From the NCBI GenBank assembly GCA_938016505.1, contig CALLWN010000363.1, positions 1 through 7,304 of the forward strand: DNA of 7,304 nt, read 5' to 3'. Shown here piece by piece: positions 1 to 7,001 of this stretch. This DNA is from an uncultured Sphingomonadaceae bacterium. GTDB taxonomy: Bacteria; Pseudomonadota; Alphaproteobacteria; Sphingomonadales; Sphingomonadaceae. Position 1 is the stretch's first letter. Every line of letters starts with the position of its first letter. A program made the translations under genes and the position numbers. The notes under the pieces are model-generated. The model had not been told where the DNA came from. It saw nothing but the letters and a program-made list of their open reading frames with translations, and did not search any database.

Positions 1-1041
<1,041 letters not shown>

Positions 1042-1056
1042 GGGAAGGACCGCGTC

Positions 1057-1668
1057 ATGCAGCCCTTCACCACGCTCACCGGCATTGCCGCGCCCCTGCC
1101 GATCCCGAACATCGACACCGACAAGATCATCCCCGCGCGCTTCCTCAAGACGATCAAGCGCTCGGGACTGGGCAGGAACCTGTTCGACGCGATGCGCTAC
1201 CGCGCCGACGGCTCCGAGAACCCGGACTTCATCCTGAACCGGGAGCCCTACCGCAAGGCGGAGATCCTGGTCGCCGGGCCGAATTTCGGCTGCGGAAGCT
1301 CGCGCGAGCACGCGCCCTGGGCGCTGCTGGATTTCGGCATCCGCTGCGTCATCGCGCCCGACTTCGCCGACATCTTCCACAACAACTGCTTCAAGAACGG
1401 CATCCTGCCGATCAAGCTGCCGCAGGAGATCTGCGATGCGCTCATGGAGGATGCCAAGCTCGGGGCGAACGCACGGCTGACGGTCGATCTCGAACGCCAG
1501 GTGGTGGTGCGGCCGAACGGCGAGGAAATCCGCTTCGAGATCGATCCGTTCCGCAAGCACTGCCTTCTCAACGGGCTCGACGACATCGGCCAGACGATGG
1601 CGCACGCGGCCAAGATCGACGCCTACGAGGCGAAGCGCCGGGCCGCCGAGCCCTGGGCCTTCGCGTGA
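1057..1668 (+). CDS. leuD: 3-isopropylmalate dehydratase small subunit
   Basis: This is the small swivel-domain subunit that pairs with LeuC to form isopropylmalate isomerase. It is 203 residues long, close to the usual ~200 for the proteobacterial form. The N-terminal [16 protein letters not shown] segment (residues 16-31) and the substrate-binding loop [17 protein letters not shown] (74-90) are both intact. The ATG at 1057 is preceded by a strong AGGGAAGGA ribosome binding site at 1041-1049, which overlaps the last base of the leuC stop codon, so translation of the two subunits is probably coupled. The stop is followed by a 54-base gap before leuB on the same strand. Nothing is unusual in the protein. 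Confidence 0.97.
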   Translation: MQPFTTLTGIAAPLPIPNIDTDKIIPARFLKTIKRSGLGRNLFDAMRYRADGSENPDFILNREPYRKAEILVAGPNFGCGSSREHAPWALLDFGIRCVIAPDFADIFHNNCFKNGILPIKLPQEICDALMEDAKLGANARLTVDLERQVVVRPNGEEIRFEIDPFRKHCLLNGLDDIGQTMAHAAKIDAYEAKRRAAEPWAFA

Positions 1669-1722
1669 CGACTGCGCCGGGCGGCGGGCGCTGCCCGGCG
1701 CCGGCAAGAGAGGGAGGCTGAG

Positions 1723-2835
1723 ATGGCATCGAACAAGAAGCTGCTCGTGCTGCCGGGCGATGGAATCGGGCCCGAGGTGATGCGCGAGGTGCGCCGCATC
1801 ATCGACTGGTTCGACCGCCGGCGCGCGGTGCGCTTCGAGCTCGACGAGGCGCTGGTCGGTGGGGCTGCGATCGACGCGCTCGGCACGCCGATCGCGCCCG
1901 AGACCGTGGCGAAGGCCAAGGCCGCGGATGCGGTGCTGTTCGGCGCGGTCGGCGGGCCGAAGTGGGACAAGCTCGGCTTCGACATGCGCCCGGAGATCGC
2001 CATCCTGACGCTGCGCAAGGAGCTCGGCCTGTTCGCCAATCTGCGCCCCGCCCAGGTGCTTGATCCGCTGGTCGATGCCTCGACGTTGAAGCCCGAGGTC
2101 GTGCGCGGCCTCGACCTCATGATCGTGCGGGAGAGCACCGGCGGCATCTATTTCGGCGAGCCGCGCGGCATCGATACCCTGTCCGACGGCACGAAGCGCG
2201 GCTACAACACGGAGGTCTACACCACGGCCGAGATCGAGCGCGTCGCGCGCGTCGCCTTCGAGCTCGCGCGCCAGCGGCAGAACCGCGTCTGCTCGGTCGA
2301 GAAGGCGAACGTGATGGAGTCCGGCCTGCTCTGGCGCCAGACCGTCACGGACCTGCACGCGCGCGCGTTCGCCGATGTCGAGCTCAGCCACATGTATGCC
2401 GACAACTGCGCGATGCAGCTCGTGCGCAACCCGCGCCAGTTCGACGTGATCGTCACCACCAACCTGTTCGGCGACCTGCTGTCCGACCTTGCCTCGATGC
2501 TGACCGGCTCGCTCGGCATGCTGCCGTCGGCGACGATCGGCGCGGTCGGGCCGGACGGCAAGCGCCATGCGCTCTACGAGCCGATCCACGGCTCCGCGCC
2601 TGACATCGCCGGCAAGGGCATCGCCAACCCGATGGCGCAGATCCTCTCCTTCGCCATGCTGCTGCGCTACAGTTTCGGCATGGAGGACGAGGCGAAGCTG
2701 GTCGAGCGCGCCTGCACCACCGTGCTGGGGTCGGGGCTGCGCACGGCCGACATCATGCAGCCCGGTCTCGCGCGCGTCTCGACCCAGGTGATGGGCGACG
2801 CGGTCGTGCGCGAACTCGACAAGATCGGCGGCTGA
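1723..2835 (+). CDS. leuB: 3-isopropylmalate dehydrogenase
   Basis: This is the NAD-dependent oxidative decarboxylase that converts 3-isopropylmalate to 2-oxoisocaproate in the cytosol. It is 370 residues, the normal length. Expected residues are present: substrate-binding arginines R98, R108 and R136, catalytic Y143 ([10 protein letters not shown]) and K194 (VEKANV), and metal-binding D226, D250 and D254. The family signature [20 protein letters not shown] spans about 247-266, and [15 protein letters not shown] (289-303) is the cofactor-binding stretch. The ATG at 1723 follows AGGGAGG at 1711-1717, which fixes the start. It is the last protein gene of the leuCDB run. In many alphaproteobacteria asd follows leuB; here a tRNA gene and accessory DNA follow instead. 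Confidence 0.97.
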   Translation: MASNKKLLVLPGDGIGPEVMREVRRIIDWFDRRRAVRFELDEALVGGAAIDALGTPIAPETVAKAKAADAVLFGAVGGPKWDKLGFDMRPEIAILTLRKELGLFANLRPAQVLDPLVDASTLKPEVVRGLDLMIVRESTGGIYFGEPRGIDTLSDGTKRGYNTEVYTTAEIERVARVAFELARQRQNRVCSVEKANVMESGLLWRQTVTDLHARAFADVELSHMYADNCAMQLVRNPRQFDVIVTTNLFGDLLSDLASMLTGSLGMLPSATIGAVGPDGKRHALYEPIHGSAPDIAGKGIANPMAQILSFAMLLRYSFGMEDEAKLVERACTTVLGSGLRTADIMQPGLARVSTQVMGDAVVRELDKIGG

Positions 2836-2843
2836 TCGGCCCT

Positions 2844-2860
2844 TGCCCCCCGTGGGGGCA
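2844..2860 (+). terminator. Hairpin after leuB, possible terminator
   Basis: A perfect 7-bp stem (TGCCCCC pairing with GGGGGCA) with a three-base CGT loop begins 8 bases after the leuB stop. The bases after it (TCCGCTATC) are not a T-run, so it is at best a weak intrinsic terminator. It might instead be an RNA 3'-end stabiliser or have no role. It lies 26 bases before the tRNA gene. Confidence 0.4.
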
Positions 2861-2886
2861 TCCGCTATCACGCCGCCCTCCGGCAA

Positions 2887-2963
2887 GCGCCCGTAGCTCA
2901 ACTGGATAGAGCACCAGACTACGGATCTGGGGGTTAGGGGTTCGAATCCTCTCGGGCGCGCCA
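2887..2963 (+). tRNA. tRNA-Arg (anticodon ACG)
   Basis: The full cloverleaf can be folded by eye. The acceptor stem is GCGCCCG (2887-2893) with CGGGCGC (2953-2959). The D arm is GCTC/GAGC with a 9-base loop. The anticodon stem CCAGA/TCTGG is perfect, with loop CTACGGA and anticodon ACG at 2921-2923. The variable loop is 5 bases, and the T arm is AGGGG/CCTCT with loop TTCGAAT and one G-T pair. Position 73 is G (2960) and CCA is encoded at 2961-2963. After conversion of A34 to inosine it would read CGU, CGC and CGA. Its 3' end is the last core-genome feature before the accessory region, which fits a tRNA used as an insertion site. Confidence 0.97.
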
Positions 2964-2967
2964 ACTC

Positions 2968-3886
2968 CTAACAGATCCGGGCAGGCCGAACGCCGCCGAT
3001 CCTGCGCTCGGAAGGGCGGCCGGCAGATGGACCGGCGTTCCCATGCGGGTCGCTGACCTCTCTCCCGCCACGACGTGCTGCGCGAAGGCGGGCACGTCGT
3101 CGCGCCGGTAGGCCCGGTCCGCCGTCCGCAGCTTGCGCCGCGCCGCGGCCGCGAATTGATGGAGGCGGTCGATGGCGATCTCCAGCGGTTCGCTCCCGTG
3201 CCGTCCCTGGTCGCCAGATCGAGCTTCCGCTGCGCCTCGTCCTGTGCCGTCCGGAGCTGCGCCATCGGGTTGGCGATGGCCTTGACCCCCAGGGGGCCGC
3301 TGCCGTTCCCGCCGGTGAGCGCAAGGCGGAACATCAGCCGGACGGTGTCGGCCCGGATCGGGTCGATCTCCAGCCGCTTCTCGACCCGCACGCCGCGCTG
3401 CTCGACCGCCACGGCGCGATAGCCGAGCGGCGGGCGGGCGCTGCTCCAGAAGCCCTGACGTGCGTTCTCCTCCATCGAGCGCAGCACGTGCTTGGCGTTC
3501 TGGCGCCACTGGTGTCCGTCGAACAGCGCCATGATCCGGCGCATCAGCACGCTGGTCGAGTCGTCGCCGAGCTCCCGGGTGCGCGAGGCCAGCTTGACGC
3601 CGTGCTTGTTCAGACGTCGGAGGTGGAACCCCAGCTCGAAGGAGTGGACGACGATGACGTCGAAGCCGGGCGGCGTCTCGGTCGCCGCCTGCATCATGCG
3701 CTGGAGCTCGGGCCGGCGGTCGTCGGTGGCGCTGGCGCCCGGGGCGACGTATTCGGCGACGATCCGCCAGCCTTTGTTGCGGCAGTAGGCGTCGAGCTGC
3801 CGGCGCCGATCAGGGATCGACAGGTCGTGCTCGGCCTGGCGGCCGGTCGAGACCCGCAGACAGAGGGCGGCGCGCTGCTCGTTCAC
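2968..3886 (-). pseudogene. Serine recombinase (resolvase/invertase family), multiply disrupted
   Basis: The GTG at 3886 follows a strong GGAGGAGG site (plus 3891-3898). The N-terminal resolvase domain is recognisable: RVST with nucleophile S13, the TDDRRPELQRMM region near 54-65, and the later QNAKHVLRSMEENARQGFW and RPPLGY segments (129-156). Three lesions are visible. (1) HSF is followed directly by ELGF (codons 81-87), whereas relatives have an SRFFRDSF-type insert there carrying the two catalytic arginines. (2) After GPLGVKAIA (codon 205) the sequence jumps to a coiled-coil-like tail, so most of the DNA-binding recombinase domain and zinc ribbon is gone. (3) Near base 3195 the C-terminal similarity (PLEIAIDRLHQF...KLRTADRAYRR) moves to another frame, consistent with loss of one base. 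About 300 codons remain, against 500 or more in intact relatives as I recall them. The remnant ends near the tag at 2968-2970. The open frame running on into the tRNA is not protein. Confidence 0.85.
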
Positions 3887-3900
3887 GACCCCTCCTCCGC

Positions 3901-4356
3901 TCAGCGGTCGACCTTGCCGGACAGCGCGTCGAGCACGTCGCAGAAGTGGCGCTCGAAGACGTCGACCTCGGTCCTCGTGACCGGGATGCGTTCGGGCCAG
4001 GTGTCGGTGACCACCCAGCCGTCGAGATCGGCCGGCCGCGACCCGCGCCGGCAGGGCGCACGCGGCACGGCATAGTCGGCAAGGTCGCCGGGCTCAGCCA
4101 GCGGCCCGAGCCGCGGTCGGCGCTGGCAGGTCCGCATGGGGCCGGAGTGCCGGCGCGGACAAGGACCGCAAACGGAATCGACCGGCCGGATGGGATGCCC
4201 GCACAGCGGCCACACGCACACCTGCTTGCGACTGATGCGCGGGTCGCAGGCCGGCGAACGGCTGCATGGCGGAGATACGTGCAGCTGGCGCCTGGAGAGG
4301 GTCCCGTCATCATGGGGGGCAGCCCTTGTCGTGCACGTGATTCCGCCGTACATCAA
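3901..4356 (-). CDS. Small hypothetical protein upstream of the recombinase
   Basis: This 151-residue frame ends 14 bases before the recombinase GTG, and the recombinase ribosome binding site lies in the gap, so the two would share a transcript. I do not recognise a named domain. The last ~45 residues (DLDGWVVTDTWPERIPVT...DVFERHFCDVLDALSGK) look like a genuine soluble, partly helical protein end and resemble small proteins I associate with alphaproteobacterial recombinases; that association is from memory and not checked. Further upstream, CVWPLCGHPIRPVDSVCGPC (about residues 47-66) has a C-x4-C-x10-C-x2-C spacing that could bind zinc. The N-terminal start is uncertain: the ATG at 4356 has no clear ribosome binding site, and internal starts are possible. 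It may be decayed like its neighbour. A 157-residue plus-strand frame overlaps it but looks like a shadow. Confidence 0.45.
   Translation of the reverse strand: MMYGGITCTTRAAPHDDGTLSRRQLHVSPPCSRSPACDPRISRKQVCVWPLCGHPIRPVDSVCGPCPRRHSGPMRTCQRRPRLGPLAEPGDLADYAVPRAPCRRGSRPADLDGWVVTDTWPERIPVTRTEVDVFERHFCDVLDALSGKVDR
4326..4354 (+). promoter_or_regulatory. Possible weak promoter for the antitoxin-toxin pair
   Basis: TTGTCG (4326-4331) and TACATC (4349-4354) are separated by exactly 17 bases. They match 4 and 3 of 6 consensus positions, and lie 20-50 bases upstream of the ATG at 4375. The stretch 4350-4374 is AT-rich compared with its surroundings. The match is weak and could be chance. The site would overlap the start of the divergent minus-strand ORF. 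Confidence 0.2.
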
Positions 4357-4434
4357 AACAATATCGGAAAATCCATGACGACCTCAACCGGTCGCAAGAA
4401 GCCGCCCAAGGACCGGTAATACAAGACCGAGCGC

Positions 4435-4671
4435 ATGGAGCTTCGCCTTGCGCCTTCGGCCAAGCAGGTCATCCAGCGCGCCATGTCCGTCACAGGCCTC
4501 AACGCGGGCGACCTCGCCTATGAGGGGGCGCGCCGCGTGCCGGACGAGCACGAGCGCATGGTGCTGACGGGGGCTGATCGCGAAGCCTTCCTCGACGCCG
4601 TGATGAACCCGCCCGAGCCGACCGAGAAGCTGGTCGCGGCGCTCCGCCGTCACCGCGAGCTGTTCGGCTGA
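4435..4671 (+). CDS. DUF1778 family antitoxin (TacA-like), N-terminal tail cut off by an in-frame stop
   Basis: The 78-residue frame reads MELRLAPSAKQVIQRAMSVTGLNAGDLAYEGARRV...HERMVLTGADREAFLDAV...LVAALRRHRELFG. This is the pattern of DUF1778 ribbon-helix-helix antitoxins: a DNA-binding beta strand and two helices, then a C-terminal tail that wraps the GNAT toxin. The same frame is open upstream from an ATG at 4375 (MTTSTGRKKPPKDR), preceded by GGAA at 4365-4368, but is broken by TAA at 4417-4419. The original protein therefore probably began at 4375 and was about 98 residues. Restart at ATG 4435 would keep the ribbon strand (ELRLAP) but has no convincing ribosome binding site. The product could be a shortened repressor or nothing. 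It ends 5 bases before the toxin start. Confidence 0.75.
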   Translation: MELRLAPSAKQVIQRAMSVTGLNAGDLAYEGARRVPDEHERMVLTGADREAFLDAVMNPPEPTEKLVAALRRHRELFG

Positions 4672-4676
4672 CCGGT

Positions 4677-5184
4677 GTGGGAATTCGCATCGAGCCGCTG
4701 GCGGGCCACCGCGACCGCTCCGCGTTCTCCTGCGGGCAGCCGGAGCTCAACGACTGTTTCCGCCGGCGCGCCGGTCAGGACGAGAAGCGCAACGTCGCGC
4801 GCGGGTTCGTGGCGGTCGACGACGCGTTGGGCGTCGTCGGTTTCTGCTCGCTGAGTTCCTACACGCTGGCGCTCGTCGACCTGCCGCAGGATATCGCGAG
4901 GAGGCTGCCCCGCCATGACGCGATCCCGGCGGCGCTCATCGGCCGGCTGGCGCGCGAACGTGCGCGCCCGCGGTCGCGCAGTCGGTGGGCTGCTGCTCGC
5001 CGATGCGGTGCGGCGAATTCTCGGGGCCGGGGGCTCGCTGGCGGTTTTCGCCATCGTCGTCGAAGCCACGGACGAGCACGCCGCCGACTTCTGCCGCGGC
5101 TTCGGATTTCGGCCCTTCCCGAGCCGCCCACTTCGACTGTTCCTGCTGACATCGGTCGCTGCAGCTGCCGTGGAGCGAGGCTGA
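4677..5184 (+). pseudogene. GNAT acetyltransferase toxin (TacT-like), frameshifted
   Basis: The first 94 codons from GTG 4677 (IEPLAGHRDRSAFSCGQPELNDCFRRRAGQDEKRNVARGFVAV...LPRHDAIPAALIGRLARE) match the start of TacT-type toxins, which acetylate the amino group of charged tRNAs to block translation. The similarity then continues in the next frame (VRARGRAVGGLLLADAVRRILGAGGSLAVFAIVVEATDEHAADFCRGFGFRPFPSRPLRLFLL) to a stop at 5182-5184. The switch is explained by one extra base in GAA at 4956-4958. The acetyl-CoA loop R-x-x-G-x-A is in the second frame. The position that is normally the catalytic tyrosine (FY..FGF in relatives) is cysteine here (FCRGFGF). The frameshift, and probably the Tyr loss, make it inactive. 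Its position directly after a DUF1778 antitoxin supports the family call. Confidence 0.85.
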
Positions 5185-5444
5185 GATGGATGGGCCGCCG
5201 TGATGGTAAGCAGCACGCCTTCGCGCGAAGAGCGGTCGGATCGGGCGGAGCTTTTGCCCAGCACGGCTGGCCTGGACATCTCGCCACGGTCTTGTGCGGG
5301 TTCGCGGTGATGGCGCTGGGGGTGTCGAGTGGGGCTCTGCAGGCCTTACGGCAGTGCGATCGCCGTGGCGCGGCGGGGCTGCTCCGTCGCTGCCCGGTGG
5401 GCGGCGTTGGCGGTGGTGATGTGGGCCATGCGGTGTCTGGTTCG
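5185..5444. other. Unassigned stretch between toxin remnant and IS1380 remnant
   Basis: I recognise no gene in either strand of these 260 bases. Several frames are open only because of the high GC content. Part of it should be the non-coding 3' end of the IS1380 element including its terminal repeat, but I could not place that repeat. Confidence 0.4.
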
Positions 5445-5684
5445 TCAGGTGGCGGCGGCTGTGATCCTGGCACGAGCGAGGGCGAACGCGTTCTGGAAGG
5501 GATGGCCGGACGCCATGGCGATGGCGACGCGTCGGACCGACCTGCGGACCTGCGCGCGGACCTGCGCGCCGATCTTGAGCAGGGCGAGGCGGAGCGTGCC
5601 GCATGTGGCGTTGGCGAACTGGGTGCGGGCGAGGCCGATGCGCGGCGGCTTGCAGGCGATCCCGCGCGGCCAGTATGCCGCCTG
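5445..5684 (-). pseudogene. IS1380-family transposase, C-terminal remnant
   Basis: The minus-strand frame ending at TGA (plus 5445-5447) reads PRIGLARTQFANATCGTLRLALLKIGAQVRAQVRRSVRRVAIAMASGHPFQNAFALARARITAAAT. This is the characteristic IS1380 transposase tail (TQFA.ATCGT.RL.LLKIGA.V..SVRR....MAS..P). About 80 codons remain of a protein that is usually near 450 residues. The frame is cut at its upstream side by the left end of the IS256 element, and the missing N-terminal part does not reappear on the far side of that element. A perfect in-frame 12-bp tandem duplication (5544-5567) adds an extra AQVR inside the conserved block. The catalytic DDE residues are absent, so it is non-functional. 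Confidence 0.8.
5544..5567. repeat. 12-bp perfect tandem duplication
   Basis: GCGGACCTGCGC occurs twice head to tail (5544-5555 and 5556-5567). It lies in the IS1380 remnant and is in frame, repeating four residues (AQVR on the minus strand) that relatives carry once. Confidence 0.85.
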
Positions 5685-5685
5685 C

Positions 5686-5717
5686 GGGAGTGTCAGGAAT
5701 TCCGTGTGCGGGCGGGC
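5686..5717 (+). repeat. IS256 element inverted repeat, left (transposase 3' side)
   Basis: This end reads GGGAGTGTCAGGAATTCCGT followed by GTGCGGGCGGGC. It matches the reverse complement of the right end at 29 of 32 positions, with an unbroken 20-base match (5698-5717) on the inner side. It ends 9 bases from the transposase stop codon. Confidence 0.88.
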
Positions 5718-5726
5718 GGCTGATCA

Positions 5727-6944
5727 TCAGGCCATCGCCCGGGTGAAGCGCTCGCCGAAGATGACGGCGAACTGGGCTTTGGCCATGGCCCATTCCCTCG
5801 GGGGCATGGTCCACTCTTTTTCGGCCCTGTTCAAGACGAGGAACAGGAGCTTGGTCGCGGCGTCGTCGTTGGGAAAATGGCCCCGGGCGCGGACGGCGCG
5901 GCGCAGCTTGGCGTTCAGCGCCTCGATGGAATTCGTTGTGTAGATGATCCGACGGACGTCCTCGGCGAACCCGTAGAACGGGATCACCTCCGTCCATGCT
6001 CTGCGCCAGCTCTGGGCGATGGCGGGGTATTTGCGTCCCCAGTCGCTTGCCTCGAAGGCGTCGAGCGCGGTGGCGCCTGCGTCTGCGTCCAGCGCCTTGT
6101 CGATCTCCTTCAGCGCGGCCGCGACCGGCTTGCGGTCCTTCCAGGACACGAAGTCGAGGCTGTGGCGCAGCAGATGGACGATGCAGGTCTGGACCATGGC
6201 GTCCGGGAAGACCGCGGTGATGGCCTCGGGGAAGCCCTTGAGCCCGTCGACGACGGCGAGCAGAACGTCCTCGACGCCGCGATTTCTGAGCTCGTTCATG
6301 ACCCTGAGCCAGAACTTGGCCCCCTCGTTCTGCTCGAGCCAGAGGCCGAGAACCTCCTTCGCGCCGTCGGCGCGAACGCCGAGGGCGATGTGCACGGCCT
6401 TGTTGCGGACCGTGCCCTCGTCCCGGATTTTCACCCGCAGCGCATCGAAGAAGATCAAGGGATAGACCGCCTCGAGCGGGCGGGCCTGCCAGGCCGCCAG
6501 CTCCTCCAGCACTGCGTCGGTGACGGTGCTGATCAGATCGGGCGAGACGTCGATCCCGTAGAGCTCCCGGACGTGTCCGGCGATCTCGCGCACGCTCATG
6601 CCGCGGGCGTACATCGAGATGATCTTCTCATCGAAACCCGGGAAGCGCCGCTGGTACTTGGCGATCAGCGCCGGGTCGAAGCTGCCGGCGCGGTCGCGCG
6701 GGATCTCCAGCTCGATCCTGCCGCTCCCGGTCGTCACGGTCTTCCGGCCATAGCCGTTACGGCTGTTGCCGGGCTCGCCATTGACCAGATGGTGGTCCAT
6801 TTCGGCGTTCAGAACCCGCTCGGCCAGCGCCTTCTTCAGTTGGTCGAGCAGGCCGTCGGTGTCGAAGGCCGTCTTGGCGTCGGCGCCGGCCAGAAGCTGA
6901 TCAAGCAGCGAGTCGGCGATCACAGGCGGTTTGCGTCGGAGCAT
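5727..6944 (-). CDS. IS256 family transposase
   Basis: This 405-residue mutator-type DDE transposase catalyses cut-and-join of the IS ends. The catalytic triad is visible as D167 (IFFDALRVKIRD), D233 (VVDGLKGFPEAI) and E341 (TTNSIEALNAKLRR), with the C-x2-H signature at C254/H257 (QTCIVHLLRHS). The N-terminal DNA-binding part includes NGYGRKTV and the EIPRDR segment before D167. ATG 6944 is preceded by AAGGAG (plus 6952-6957) at normal spacing, which supports the start. Length and motifs are complete, with no stop or frameshift, so this is the only accessory protein here that looks fully functional. Its start lies 25 bases inside the right inverted repeat. Confidence 0.96.
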   Translation of the reverse strand: MLRRKPPVIADSLLDQLLAGADAKTAFDTDGLLDQLKKALAERVLNAEMDHHLVNGEPGNSRNGYGRKTVTTGSGRIELEIPRDRAGSFDPALIAKYQRRFPGFDEKIISMYARGMSVREIAGHVRELYGIDVSPDLISTVTDAVLEELAAWQARPLEAVYPLIFFDALRVKIRDEGTVRNKAVHIALGVRADGAKEVLGLWLEQNEGAKFWLRVMNELRNRGVEDVLLAVVDGLKGFPEAITAVFPDAMVQTCIVHLLRHSLDFVSWKDRKPVAAALKEIDKALDADAGATALDAFEASDWGRKYPAIAQSWRRAWTEVIPFYGFAEDVRRIIYTTNSIEALNAKLRRAVRARGHFPNDDAATKLLFLVLNRAEKEWTMPPREWAMAKAQFAVIFGERFTRAMA

Positions 6945-6969
6945 GCGAGGGCTCCTTTATTCCCACTAT

Positions 6970-7001
6970 GCCCGCCCGCACACGGAATTTCCGACAGTCC
7001 C
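6970..7001 (-). repeat. IS256 element inverted repeat, right (transposase 5' side)
   Basis: This is the reverse complement of the left end with three mismatches, all in the outer 12 bases. The inner 20 bases (6970-6989) are identical. The space between it and the transposase start contains the ribosome binding site. I could not identify a clear promoter. Confidence 0.88.

Larger units (their letters stand above)
5686..7001 (-). mobile_element. Complete IS256-family insertion sequence
   Basis: The element is about 1316 bp, bounded by 32-bp imperfect inverted repeats, and carries one full-length transposase. The size, single ORF and repeat length fit IS256. The ends were set from the inverted repeats and could be off by 2 bases, because GC just outside both ends also matches. 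The 8-9 bases outside each end (CCGCCTGC on the left, GCGGCACC on the right) are not a direct repeat, so no target-site duplication is visible. The left flank is IS1380 and the right flank is IS481. Confidence 0.88.

Noticed and set aside
2753..2967. Extension of the recombinase frame through the tRNA into leuB
   Set aside because: The residues PERIRTPNPQIRSLVLYPVELRA are the complement of tRNA-Arg read as protein, and the rest is antisense leuB. Real recombinase similarity ends before the tRNA.
3488..4075. A 195-residue plus-strand frame opposite the recombinase start
   Set aside because: It is antisense to recognisable serine recombinase sequence and has no ribosome binding site or domain.
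4936..5997. A 353-residue minus-strand frame spanning the IS256 end, IS1380 remnant and toxin
   Set aside because: It crosses an IS boundary and is out of frame with both transposases and antisense to the toxin. Its composition is typical of a shadow.
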